Source of the DNA: Chondrosia reniformis
Lineage: Eukaryota; Porifera; Demospongiae; Chondrillida; Chondrillidae
Reading direction: 5' to 3'
DNA: 64,000 nucleotides
Assembly: GCA_947172415.1 (NCBI GenBank)
Contig: OX359194.1
Location: 4,588,001 to 4,652,000 of the forward strand
A model generated the notes under the pieces. That model did not search any database. It was not told the origin of the DNA and saw only the letters and a list, made by a program, of their open reading frames with translations. Position 1 is the stretch's first letter, and every line of letters starts with the position of its first letter. Positions 23,601-37,245 of this stretch are shown piece after piece. The position numbers and the translations under genes are program-made.

Positions 23601-26600
23601 ACCCAATATATGTTGTAAATAAAGTCCTATTTATATACCACTCACTTTTGACTCTGCGTATATATGCAATATATATATATATATATTATATGCATATATA
23701 TAAGATATATACAATATATATTACATTAAAGATATATAATACATTTATAAGATGTGTGCTTTTTTCCTTTTTTCTTTTTTCACGACCCATCCTGGTATTT
23801 AACCAGGGCAACCTCGTACGACGATGTTATCTGTAACATCATCAGTCACATGGGTTCCACAATATATCTTATGAATGAAGTTCTATTTATATATATACCA
23901 CACACTTTTGACTCTACATTTATATGCAATATATATATATATAATATGCGTATAAAATATATACAATATATATAACATATAAGATATATAATACATATAT
24001 ATTATGCATACTTTTTTCTTTTTTCAGAACCCAACCTGGTATTGCACCAGGATATCCTCGTCCCTTGTATCCAGACGATGTTATCCGTTACACCCTCGTT
24101 CACGTGGGTTCCACAATATATGTTGTAAATGAATTCCAATTTATATACCACTCACTTTTGACTCTACATATATATGCAATATATAAGATATATAATATGC
24201 ATATAAGATATATACAATATATATTACATATAAGATATATAATACATATATAAGATGTGTGCTTTGTTTTTGTTTTTTCAGGACCCCGCCTGGTATTCAG
24301 CCAGGGCATCCTCGTACGATGATGTTATTGTAACAACATCGGTCATGTGGGTTACACAATATATCTTGTGAATGAAGTCCTATTTATATACCACACACTT
24401 TTGATTCTACATATATTTGCAATATATATATATATATAATAGGCATATAAGATATATACAATATATATTACATATAAGATATATAATACATATATAAGTT
24501 GTTTGAATTTTTTTTTAAGAACCCAAACTGGTATTGACCTAGGGCATCCTCGTACCTTGTATCCAGACGATGTCATCCGTTACACCATTGGTCATGTAGG
24601 TCCACAATATATGTTGTAAATAAAGTCCTATTTATATACCATTCACTTTTGACTCTACATATATATGCAATATATAAGATATATAATATGCATATCAGAT
24701 ATATACAATATATATTACGTATAAGATATATAATACATGTATATTATGCATTCTTTTTTTCTTTTTTCAGGACCCAACCTGGTATTGAACCAGGGCAACT
24801 TCGTACGACGATGTTATCCGTAAAATCATCAGTGACGTGGGTTCCACACTATATCTTGTAAATTAAGTCCTATTTATATACCACACACTTTTGACTCTAC
24901 ATATATATGCAATGTATATATATGTATAATATGCGTATAAGATATATACAATATATATTACATATAAGATATATAATACATATATATTATGCATGCTTTT
25001 TTTCTTTTTTCAGGACCCAACCTTGTATTCAAACAGGATATACTCGCCCTTGTATCCAGACAATGTTATCCATAACACCATCGTTCACGTGGGTTCCACA
25101 ATATATGTTTTAAATGAATTCCAATTTATATACCACTCACTTTTGACTCTAGAGATATATGCAATATATAAGATATATAATATGCATATAAGATATATAC
25201 AATATATATTACATATAAGATATATAAAACATATATAGGTTGTTGGCTTTTTTTCTTTTTTCAGGACCCAACTTGGCATTGAAACAGGGCATCCTCGTAC
25301 GACCATGTTATCCGTAACATCATCGGGGATGTGGGTTCCCCAATATATCTTGTAGAGGAAGTCCTATTTATATACCAATCACTTTTGCTCTACATATATA
25401 TGCAATATATAAGATATATAATATGCATATAAGATATATTCAATATATATTACATGTAGAATATGTAATACATGTATAAGATGTGTGCTTTTTTTCTTTT
25501 TTTCATTTTTCAGGACCCAACCTTGTATTGAACTAAGGCATCCTCGTACCTTGTTTCCAGAAGATGTCATCCGTAACACCATCGGTCACGTGGGTCCACA
25601 ATATATGTTGTAAATAAAGTCCTATTTATATACCACTCACTTTTGACTCTACATATATATGCAATATATAAGATATAAAATATGCATTTAAGATATATAC
25701 AATATATATAACGTATAAGGTATAAAATACATGTATAAGATGTGTGCTTTTTTCATTTTTTCTTTTTTAAAGACCCAACCTGGTATTGAACCAGGGCATC
25801 CTTGTACCTTGTATCCAACGATGTCATCCGTAACACCATCGGTCACCTGGGTCATCCGATATATGTTGTAAATGAAGTCCTATTTATATACCACTCACTT
25901 TTGACTCTACATATATATGCAATATATATATATATATATATATATATAATAAGCATATAAGATATATACAATATATATGACATATAAAATATATAATACA
26001 TATATAAGATGTATCTTTTTTTCCTTTTTTCAGGACCCAACCTGGTATTGAACAAGGATATCCTCGTCCCTTGTATCGAGACGATGTTATACCTAACCCC
26101 ATCGTTCACGTGGTTTCCACAATATATCTTTCAAATGAAGTCCTATTTATATACCACTCACTTTGGACTCTACATATATATGCAATATATAAGATATATA
26201 ATATGCATATAAGATATATACAATGTAAATTACATATAAGATATATAATGCATAAATAAGTTGTTTTCTTTTTCTTCTTTTTTTTTTTATCATGACCCAA
26301 CCTGGTATTGAACTAGGGCATCCTCGTACCTTGTATCCTGACGATGTCAACCGTACACCATCCGTCACCTGGGTCACCCAATATATGTTGTAAATGAAGG
26401 CCTATTTATATACCACTCACTTTTGACTCTACATATATATGCAATATATAAGATATATAATATGCATATAAGATATATACAATATATATTACATATAAGA
26501 TATATAATACATATATAAGTTGTTTGCATTTTTTTTTTAAGAACCCAACCTGGTATTGAACCAGGAAATCCTCGTACCTTCTATCCAGACGATGTTATCC

Positions 26601-29068
26601 GTAACATCATCGGTCATGTGGGTTCCACAATAAATGTTGTAAATAAAGTCCTATTTATATACCTCTCACTTTTGACTCTACATATATATGCAATATATAA
26701 GATATATAATATGCATATAAGATATATACAATATATATTACGTATAAGATATATAATACATGTATAAGATGTATGCTTTTTTTTTTCCAATACCCAACCT
26801 GGTATTGAACCAGGGCATCTTTGTACCTTCTATCCAGACGATGTCATCCGTAACACCATCGGTCACCTGTGTCACCCGATATATGTTGTAAATGAAGTCC
26901 TATTTATATACCACTCAATTTTGACTCTACATATATATGCAATATATAAGATATATAATATGCATATAAGATATATTAAATATATATTACATATAAGATT
27001 TATAATACATATATAAGTTTTTTTTCTTTTTTTCTTTTTTCAGGACCCAACCTGGTATTGAACCAGGGAAACCTCGTACGACGATGTTATCCGTAAAATC
27101 ATCAGTCACGTGGGTTCCACACTATATCTTGTAAATTAAGTCCTATTTATATACCACACACTTTTGACTCTACATATATATGCAATATATATATATATAT
27201 AATATGCGTATAAGATATATACAATATATATTACATATAAGATATATAATACATATATATTATGCATGCTTTTTTCTTTTTTCAGGACCCAACCTTGTAT
27301 TCAAACAGGATATACTCGCCCTTGTATCCAGACGATGTTATCCATAACACCATCGTTCACGTGGGTTCCACAATATATGTTTTAAATGAATTCCAATTTT
27401 TATACCACTCACTTTTGACTCTAGAGATATATGCAATATATAAGATATATAATATGCATATAAGATATATACAATATATATTACATATAAGATATATAAT
27501 ACATATATAGGTTGTTGGCTTTTTTTCTTTTTTCAGGACCCAACTTGGCATTGAAACAGGGCATCCTCATACGACCATGTTATCCGTAACATCATCGGGG
27601 ATGTGGCTTCCCCAATATATCTTGTAGAGGAAGTCCTATTTATATACCAATCACTTTTGCTCTACATATATATGCAATATATAAGATATATAATATGCAT
27701 ATAAGATATATTCAATATATATTACATGTAGAATATATAATACATATATAAGATGTGTGCTTTTTTTCTTTTTTTCATTTTTCAGGACCCAACCTTGTAT
27801 TGAACTAAGGCATCCTCTTACCTTGTTTCCAGAAGATGTCATCCGTAACACCATCGGTCACGTGGGTCCACAATATATGTTGTAAATAAAGTCCTATTTA
27901 TATACCACTCACTTTTGACTCTACATATATATGCAATATATAAGATATAAAATATGCATTTAAGATATATACAATATATATAACGTATAAGGTATAAAAT
28001 ACATGTATAAGATGTGTGCTTTTTTCATTTTTTCTTTTTTAAAGACCCAACCTGGTATTGAACCAGGGCATCCTTGTACCTTGTATCCAGACGATGTCAT
28101 CCGTAACACCATCGGTCACCTGGGTCACCCGATATATGTTGTAAATGAAGTCCTATTTATATACCACTCACTTTTGACTCTACATATATATGCCATATAT
28201 ATATATATATATATATATAATAAGCATATAAGATATATACAATATATATGACATATAAGATATGTAATACATATATAAGATGTATCTTTTTTTCCTTTTT
28301 TCAGGACCCAACCTGGTATTGAACAAGGATATCCTCGTCCCTTGTATCCAGACGATGTTATTCGTAACCCCATCGTTCACGTGGTTTCCACAATATATGT
28401 TGTTAATGAAGTCCTATTTATATACCACTCACTTTTGACTCTACATATATATGCAATATATAAGATATATAATATACATATAAGATATATACAATGTAAA
28501 TTACATATAAGATATATAATGCATAAATAAGTTGTTTTCTTTTTCTTCATTTTTTCTTTATCTTGACCCAACCTGGTATTGAACTAGGGCATCCTCGTAC
28601 CTTGTATCCTGACGATGTCATCCGTAACACCATCCGTCACCTGGGTCACCCAATATATGTTGTAAATGAAGGCCTATTTATATACCACTCACTTTTGACT
28701 CTACATATATATGCAATATATAAGATATATAATATGCATATAAGATATATACAATATATATTACATATAAGATATATAATACTTATATATTATGTATGCT
28801 TTTTTCTTTTTTTCAGGACCCAACCTGGTATTGAACCAGGAAATCCTCGTACCTTGTATCCAGACGATGTTATCCGTAACACCATCGGTCATGTGCGTTC
28901 CCCAATAAATGTTGTAAATAAAGTCCTATTTATATACCTCTCACTTTTGACTCTACATATATATGCAATATATAAGATATATAATATGCATATAAGATAT
29001 ATGCAATATATATTACATATAAGATATATAATACATATATATTATGCATGCTTTTTTTCTTTTTTCAG

Positions 29069-29142
29069 GACCCAACCTGGTATTGAACCAGGACATCCTC
29101 TTACCTTGTATCCAGACGATGTTATCCGTAACACCATCGGTC
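29069..29142 (-). other. tRNA-like segment (example of the satellite A core)
   Basis: Read on the minus strand this is 74 nt. Acceptor-type ends GACCGAT and TTGGGTC pair at 5 of 7 positions. The T-arm is perfect (CCTGG, loop TTCAATA, CCAGG) and directly adjoins the 3' acceptor strand. A D-arm-like hairpin TGTT/AACA has GG in its loop. The anticodon arm is degenerate. TTCAATA fits the canonical T-loop and GTTCAATAC fits the pol III B-box pattern. It is probably tRNA-derived repeat sequence, not a functional tRNA gene. Confidence 0.45.
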
Positions 29143-29178
29143 ACGTGGGTTCCACAATATATGTTGTAAATGATGTCC

Positions 29179-29188
29179 TATTTATATA
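29179..29188 (-). promoter_or_regulatory. TATA-like box of satellite A (example)
   Basis: TATATAAATA followed by GG on the minus strand, a near-ideal TATA box, 37 nt upstream of the tRNA-like segment. It is conserved in nearly every monomer. Function is inferred only. Confidence 0.35.
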
Positions 29189-30271
29189 CCACTCACTTTT
29201 GACTCTACATATATATGCAATATATGTATATATAATATGCATATAAGATATATACAATACATATAACATATAATATATATAATACTTATATAAGTTGTTT
29301 GCTTTTTTCCTTTTTTTCTTTTTTCAGGACCCAACCTGGTATTGAACTAGGGCATCCTCGTACCTTGTATCCAGACAATGTCATCCGTAACCCCATCGGT
29401 CACGTGGGTCACCCAATATATGTTGTAAATGATGTCCTATTTATATGCCACTCACTTTTGACTCTACATATATATGCAATATATAAGATATATAACATGC
29501 ATAAGATATATATAATATATATTACATATAAGATATATAATATATATTTAAAATGCATGCTTTTTTTCTTTTTTCAGGTCCCAACCTGATATTTAACCTG
29601 GACATTCTCGAACCCTGTTACCAGACGATGTTATCCGTAACACCATTGGTTACTTGGGTTGCACAATATATGTTGTAAATGAAGTCCTATTTATATACCA
29701 CTCACTTTTGACTCTACATATATATGCAATATATAAGATTTATAATACGCATATAAGATATATACAATATATATTACATATAAGATATATAATACTTATA
29801 TATTATGTATGCTTTTTTCTTTTTTCAGGACCCAACCTGGTATTGAACCAGGAAATCCTCGTACCTTTTATCCAGACGATGTTATCCGTAACACCATCGG
29901 TCATGTGGTTTCCACAATATATGTTGTAAATGAAGTCCTATTTATATACCACTCACTTTTGACTCTACATATATATGCAATATATAAGATATATAATGTG
30001 CATATAAGATATATACAAGAAATATTACATATAGGATATATAATACATATATAAGATGTATGCCTTTTTCCTTTTTTCTTTTTTCAGGACCCAACCTGGT
30101 GTTGAACCAGGGCATCCTCGTACGACGATGTTATCCGTAACATCATCAGGCATGTGGGTTCCCCAATATATCCTGTAAATGAAGTCCTTTTTATATACCA
30201 CTCACTTTTGACTCTACATATATATGCAATATATAAGATATATAATATGCATGTAAGATATATATATACAA

Positions 30272-31021
30272 AGAAATATTAAAAATTTTCTACAAAAATA
30301 GTGAAGATGTAGGGATGGCACAAAAAGTAGAGAAACAAGAAAGGGATGTTACACAGTGAAGTATTAGCTATACATGAATCCTACAAGCAAGGGTGTTGTA
30401 CGATTCATGCATAGCTAATACTTCACTGTGTAACATCCCTTTCTTGTTTCTCTACTTTTTGTGCCATCCCTACATCTTCACTATTTTTGTAGAAAATTTT
30501 TAATATTTCCAGTTTCTGTACTTTTTATGGAGTATGCGCTAGGAATTATAATTGTATACCATTTTGGTTTCGCAATCTTCGACTGAATATGACGTCATTA
30601 AAATGGCGAAATTATCGAGGCCTTGACTCTGGGGCCATGAAAACCGTCATACTCAATAATAGCGTTATCGCTCTCGCTTCTACAAAAGAATACAGCTCGG
30701 AAAATTTGCAATAATTTCGTTTAACAATTAGTCCAAAACCTTGTATAGTTTTTTAGTTACAGCGGGCGAAGAAGATGAAGAAGAAGAAGATGAAGAAGAA
30801 GAAAACGAAAATAGGAGATTTCAAAGTTCGTTCGTTTGCCAACGATACACGGTCGCTTGCCTTCAAGGCCAATTTATAGCATGTTTGTTCTATATTCAAC
30901 TCTACATAGTTTCGTTTTGGCGATTTTCAGCCTAATTCGGAATTTCGTCCTAAACCAATGTATGGGGAAAACGAAACAACCCGTACCATCCCTACATAGA
31001 GAGTACTACCGTACTCTCTGA
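30272..31021 (+). mobile_element. Helitron-like element, family A, copy 3
   Basis: A 750-bp insertion at a different satellite position from copy 1: excision restores ATACAATATATATTACAT, again A|T with no duplication. Palindrome arms are 30273-30380 and 30402-30509. TGACGTCA is at 30590-30597 with AAAATGGCG next to it, then an acidic-coding GAAGAAGAT run. The 3' hairpin is 30998-31019, then CTGA. Confidence 0.68.
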
Positions 31022-31774
31022 TATATATTACATATAAGATATACAATACATATAAGTTGGTGGCTTTTTTCTTTTTCAGGACCCAACCTAGTATTGAACT
31101 AGGGCATCCTCTTACCCTGTATCCTGACGATGTCATCCGTAACACCATCGGTTACGTGGGTTGCACAATATATGTTGTAAATGAAGTTCTATATATATAT
31201 CACTCACTTTTGACTCTACATATATATGCAATATATAAGATTTATAATATGATTATAAGATATATACAATATATATTATATATAAGATATATAATACATA
31301 TATATTATGCATGCTTTTTTTGTTTTTTCAGGACCCAACCTGGTATTGAACCAGGACATCTTCGTACCTTGTATCCAGACGATGTTTTCCGTAACACCAT
31401 CGGTCACGTGGGTTCCAAAATATATGTTGTAAATGATGTCCTATTTATATACCACTCACTTTTGACTCTACATATATATGCAATATATAAGATATATAAT
31501 GTGCATATAAGATATATACAATAAATATTACATATAGGATATATAATACATATATAAGATGTATGCCATTTTCCTTTTTTCTTTTTTCAGGACCCAACCT
31601 GGTGTTGAACCAGGGCATCCTCGTACGACGAAGTTATCCGTAACATCATCAGGCATGTGGGTTCCCCAATATATCCTGTAAATGAAGTCCTTTTTATATA
31701 CCACTCACTTTTGACTCTACATATATATGCAATATATAAGATATATAATATGCATATAAGATATATATATACAA
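31022..31774. repeat. Satellite A, block between family A copies 3 and 4
   Basis: Three monomers. Confidence 0.93.
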
Positions 31775-32524
31775 AGAAATATGAAAAATTTTCTACAAAA
31801 ATAGTGAAGATGTAGGGATGGCACAAAAAGTAGAGAAACAAGAAAGGGATGTTACACAGTGAAGTATTAGCTATACATGAATCCTACAAGCAAGGGTGTT
31901 GTACGATTCATGCATAGCTAATACTTCACTGTGTAACATCCCTTTCTTGTTTCTCTACTTTTTGTGCCATCCCTACATCTTCACTATTTTTGTAGAAAAT
32001 TTTTAATATTTCCAGTTTCTGTACTTTTTATGGAGTATGCGCTAGGAATTATAATTGTATACCATTTTGGTTTCGCAATCTTCGACTGAATATGACGTCA
32101 TTAAAATGGCGAAATTATCGAGGCCTTGACTCTGGAGCCATGAAAACCGTCATACTCAATAATAGCGTTATCGCTCTCGCTTCTACAAAAGAATACAGCT
32201 CGGAAAATTTGCAATAATTTCGTTTAACAATTAGTCCAAAACCTTGTATAGTTTTTTAGTTACAGCGGGCGAAGAAGATGAAGAAGAAGAAGATGAAGAA
32301 GAAGAAAACGAAAATAGGAGATTTCAAAGTTCGTTCGTTTGCCAACGATACACGGTCGCTTGCCTTCAAGGCCAATTTATAGCATGTTTGTTCTATATTC
32401 AACTCTACATAGTCTCGTTTTGGCGATTTTCAGCCTAATTCGGAATTTCGTCCTAAACCAATGTATGGGGAAAACGAAACAACCCGTACCATCCCTACAT
32501 AGAGAGTACTACCGTACTCTCTGA
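31775..32524 (+). mobile_element. Helitron-like element, family A, copy 4 (by segmental duplication)
   Basis: Same length and flanks as copy 3 at an offset of 1503 bp, with very few differences. It is a tandem segmental duplicate, not a new insertion. Confidence 0.68.
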
Positions 32525-35500
32525 TATATATTACATATAAGATATACAATACATATAAGTTGGTGGCTTTTTTCTTTTTCAGGACCCAACCTAGTATTGA
32601 ACTAGGGCATCCTCTTACCCTGTATCCTGACGATGTCATCCGTAACACCATCGGTTACGTGGGTTGCACAATATATGTTGTAAATGAAGTTCTATATATA
32701 TATCACTCACTTTTGACTCTACATATATATGCAATATATAAGATATATAATGTGCATATAAGATATATACAATATATATTACATATAAGATATATAATAC
32801 TTATATATTATGTATGCTTTTTTCTTTTTTTCAGGACCCAACCTGGTATTGAACCAGGAAATCCTCGTACCTTGTATCCAGACGATGTTATCCGTAACAC
32901 CATCGGTCATGTGCGTTCCCCAATAAATGTTGTAAATAAAGTCCTATTTATATACCTCTCACTTTTGACTCTACATATATATGCAATATATAAGATATAT
33001 AATATGCATATAAGATATATGCAATATATATTACATATAAGATATATAATACATATATATTATGCATGCTTTTTTTCTTTTTTCAGGACCCAACCTGGTA
33101 TAGAACTAGGGCATCCTCGTACCTTGTATCCAGACAATGTCATCCGTAACCCCATCGGTCACGTGGGTCACCCAATATATGTTGTAAATGATGTCCTATT
33201 TATATGCCACTCACTTTTGACTCTACATATATATGCAATATATAAGATATATAATATGCATAAGATATATATAATATATATTACATATAAGATATATAAT
33301 ATATATTTAAAATGTATGCTTTTTTTTCTTTTTTCAGGTCCCAACCTGATATTTAACCCGGACATTCTCGTGCCCTGTTACCAGACGTTGTTATCCGTAA
33401 CACCATTGGTTACTTGGGTTGCACAATATATGTTGTAAATGAAGTCCTATTTATATACCACTCACTTTTGACTCTACATATATATGCAATATATAAGATT
33501 TATAATACGAATATAAGATATATACAATATATATTACATATAAGATATATAATACTTATATATTATGTATGCTTTTTTCTTTTTTCAGGACCCAACCTGG
33601 TATTGAACCAGGAAATCCTCGTACCTTTTATCCAGACGATGTTATCCGTAACACCATCGGTCATGTGGTTTCCACAATATATGTTGTAAATGAAGTCCTA
33701 TTTATATACCACTCACTTTTGACTCTACATATATATGCAATATATAAGATATATAATGTGCATATAAGATATATACAATAAATATTACATATAGGATATA
33801 TAATACATATATAAGATGTATGCCATTTTCCTTTTTTCTTTTTTCAGGACGCAACCTGGTGTTGAACCAGGGCATCCTCGTACGACGATGTTATCCGTAA
33901 CATCATCGGGCATGTGGGTTCCCCAATATATCCTGTAAATGAAGTCCTTTTTATATACCACTCACTTTTGACTCTACATATATATGCAATATATAAGATA
34001 TATAATATGCATATAAGATATATATATACAATATATATTTCATATAAGATATACAATACATATAAGTTGGTGGCTTTTTTCTTTTTCAGGACCCAACCTA
34101 GTATTGAACTAGGGCATCCTCTTACCCTGTATCCTGACGATGTCATCCGTAACACCATCGGTTACGTGGGTTGCACAATATATGTTGTAAATGAAGTTCT
34201 ATATATATATCACTCACTTTTGACTCTACATATATATGCAATATATAAGATATATAATGTGCATATAAGATATATACAATATATATTACATATAAGATAT
34301 ATAATACTTATATATTATGTATGCTTTTTTCTTTTTTTCAGGACCCAACCTGGTATTGAACCAGGAAATCCTCGTACCTTGTATCCAGACGATGTTATCC
34401 GTAACACCATCGGTCATGTGCGTTCCCCAATAAATGTTGTAAATAAAGTCCTATTTATATACCTCTCACTTTTGACTCTACATATATATGCAATATATAA
34501 GATATATAATATGCATATAAGATATATGCAATATATATTACATATAAGATATATAATACATATATATTATGCATGCTTTTTTTCTTTTTTCAGGACCCAA
34601 CCTGGTGTTGAACCAGGACATCCTCTTACCTTGTATCTAGACGATGTTATCCGTAACACCATCGGTCACGTGGGTTCCACAATATATGTTGTAAATGAAG
34701 TCCTATTTATATACCACTCACTTTTGACTCTACATATATATGCAATATATAAGATATATAATGTGCATATAAGATATATACAATAAATATTACATATAGG
34801 ATATATAATACATATATAAGATGTATGCCATTTTCCTTTTTTCTTTTTTCAGGACGCAACCTGGTGTTGAACCAGGGCATCCTCGTACGACGATGTTATC
34901 CGTAACATCATCGGGCATGTGGGTTCCCCAATATATCCTGTAAATGAAGTCCTTTTTATATACCACTCACTTTTGACTCTACATATATATGCAATATATA
35001 AGATATATAATATGCATATAAGATATATATATACAATATATATTTCATATAAGATATACAATACATATAAGTTGGTGGCTTTTTTCTTTTTCAGGACCCA
35101 ACCTAGTATTGAACTAGGGCATCCTCTTACCCTGTATCCTGACGATGTCATCCGTAACACCATCGGTTACGTGGGTTGCACAATATATGTTGTAAATGAT
35201 GTCCTATTTATATACCACTCACTTTTGACTCTACATATATATGCAATATATAAGATATATAATGTGCATATAAGATATATATAATATATATTACATATAA
35301 GATATATAATACTTATATACTATGTATGCTTTTTTCTTTTTCAGGACCCAACATGGTAATGAACCAGGACATCCTCGTACCTTGTTTCCAGACGATGGTA
35401 TCCGTAACACCATCGGTTACGTGGGTTCCACAATGTATGTTGTAAATGAAGACCTATTTATATACCACTCACTTTTGACTCTACATATATATGCAATATA

Positions 35501-35593
35501 TAAGATATATAATATGCATATAAGATATATACAATATATATTACGTATAAGATATATAATACATGTATAAGATGTGTGCTTTTTTTCTTTTTT
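32525..35593. repeat. Satellite A, block with 1005-bp higher-order repeat
   Basis: About twelve monomers. 33844-34158 recurs at 34849-35163 (offset 1005). 29654-30054 recurs from 33414 (offset 3760). Confidence 0.93.
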
Positions 35594-35621
35594 GCACTGT
35601 ATATATATATATATACAGTGC
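35594..35621. repeat. Perfect 28-bp palindrome at the left end of D1
   Basis: GCACTGTA, a TA run, then TACAGTGC. The relative at 48.8 kb keeps only one side (ACTTGTACTGCA plus a TA run). Confidence 0.8.
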
Positions 35622-36119
35622 AAGTTATAATATACTAAGGTAATCTAAATAAATAAATAATTAATCAAATAGTTCATATGGCTCCAAGAAAGGACCTAGA
35701 AACAAAATGGGCATATCATCAAAAATTTAGGGTATAAAACTCATTTTAAAAGAAGGGATTTTTTATTCAGGTCTCCGTTTGTTAGAAAACGGTGGACAAG
35801 GTCTGCATATAAAAGGCCATAGGACTATAGAAAACCTATGGGAAATTTATATGCAAACCATGTGTTATATTAATAAAAAATTTCAATTTGTCAGATAACT
35901 CTGAAATCAACATATATCATGGTACATGTGTATAAGAAACGTCCGGCCAAGTTTTGCTTAATTAAATGAGTAAAATAATCAAGATATAATGAAGAATTCA
36001 AAGTTACGATAGCGCAAGCTGGTGATGTATTATGATGTTCTTCTAATGCGTCACTAACACCTTCGTATGTCGCTCCGTACACACATTTTGTGAATCTTGT
36101 GACGGTGCGGAAACGTCAC

Positions 36120-36227
36120 CGCTTCGTTGCTAAAGAAGATCATCCTTTCGAGAACGGCTATGAGAAGTCGACGCTCTCCTACGAGAAGGAGGTACCGAAT
36201 AAGCGAGTTGTAGCGAAGGTTAGATAA
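36120..36227 (+). pseudogene. Conserved C-terminal coding end in D1 (unknown protein)
   Basis: The frame reads RFVAKEDHPFENGY, then a KEVPNKRVVAKVR ending and TAA. By my count it shares 27 of 35 residues with the minus-strand frame ending at 48177. The upstream part is out of frame by one base just before 36120 and holds stops. I do not recognise the family. It could be a captured host-gene 3' end or the remnant of the element's own gene. Confidence 0.5.
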
Positions 36228-36528
36228 AGCGTATTTGTATATGTTCCCGTTAAGTTTGAGGCAGAATTGTCCCTATATTGATGCAAAAGAAATTCGTTTA
36301 GTCCACCGTATTAAAACTTTGGTAATTTAAGCTCTGTCTTCTCTTCGTATGTTTTTTGTTCATATTTTTACTTGCAATTTTCCATGTGTAGGAATAGTGA
36401 GTGTTATATATATGCATGTTTAAATACAATCAAGTACTACACAGTGCAAGTTACAAATTTATACACGGATGCAAGTGACTCCCAAGATAATCACACTGAG
36501 GTATATAATATAATACTAATGCAAATGA

Positions 36529-37235
36529 CTCCCAAAATAATCACAATCAGGTATATTAAACGCTACAAGACTTTAGCCACACTGAAATTCTCAACTGCTG
36601 CATACAGAGTAGTAGTCTCTACAGATCATATAAGGTTAAACGCATGGCCTTCCAATTACCTTTTCACACTTAGTATAGACTAAAGATGATGCATCTGCAT
36701 GCCATTATCAGCAAAAATTCCAGTCTCATGCAGGGGGTCTCAGCCAATAATCACCGCAGATTTTACTTGCCTTGAGTGTGAGCTAGGAGTACCGTTGGTT
36801 GCTTGCATACATTCACATAAGCAACAGGGTGAGAGACAATTTGGTAACTTGCACACAAGGGACATTGTTCATAAAATAAATTAAAGGCCCCAGCCTTTAT
36901 GTCCCTTGTGTGCAAGTTACCAAATTGTCTCTCACCCTGTTGTTTATGTGAATGCATGCAAGCAACCAACGGTACTCCTAGCTCACACTCAAGGCAAGTC
37001 AAATCTGCGGTGATTATTGGCTGAGACCCCCTGCATGAGACTGGAATTTTTGCTGATAATGCCATGCAGATGCATCATCTTCAGTCTATACTAAGTGTGA
37101 AAAGGTAATTGGAAGGCCATGCGTTTAACCTTATATGATCTGTAGAGACTACTACTCTGTATACAGCAGTTGAGAATTTCTTTGTGGCTAAAGTCTTGTA
37201 GCGTTTAATATACCTGCTTGTGATTATTTTGGGAG
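36529..37235. repeat. Giant palindrome of D1 (337-bp arms)
   Basis: Arms 36529-36865 and 36899-37235 pair throughout without net indels (positions sum to 73764), with a 33-nt spacer. The open frames inside are mirror shadows of each other. Confidence 0.92.
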
Positions 37236-37245
37236 TATATATATA

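Larger units (their letters stand above)
14659..30271. repeat. Satellite A, main uninterrupted block
   Basis: About 60 monomers. Larger repeat periods are visible: 755 bp (16333 versus 17088), about 1256 bp (18231 versus 19487) and about 2270 bp (24993 versus 27262). Monomers carry a pyrimidine tract plus CAG, a tRNA-like core on the minus strand and a minus-strand TATATAAATA box. No gene; nothing else is inserted. Confidence 0.95.
35594..37245 (+). mobile_element. Unclassified composite element D1
   Basis: Non-satellite insertion of about 1.65 kb. It starts with palindrome GCACTGTA..TACAGTGC (35594-35621), is AT-rich, contains a short conserved coding end (36120-36227), near-repeats of GTGCAAGTTACAAATTTA and GACTCCCAAGATAATCACA, and a giant palindrome (36529-37235). 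A diverged inverted relative lies at 46.8-48.9 kb. The right border runs into TA repeats and is uncertain. No transposase is visible. Confidence 0.6.

Noticed and set aside
29069..29142. A functional tRNA gene.
   Set aside because: The anticodon arm is degenerate and lacks a normal anticodon loop, and no T-run terminator follows. Kept only as a tRNA-like repeat.
36699..37065. Two similar open frames on opposite strands.
   Set aside because: They are mirror images created by the palindrome at 36529-37235.
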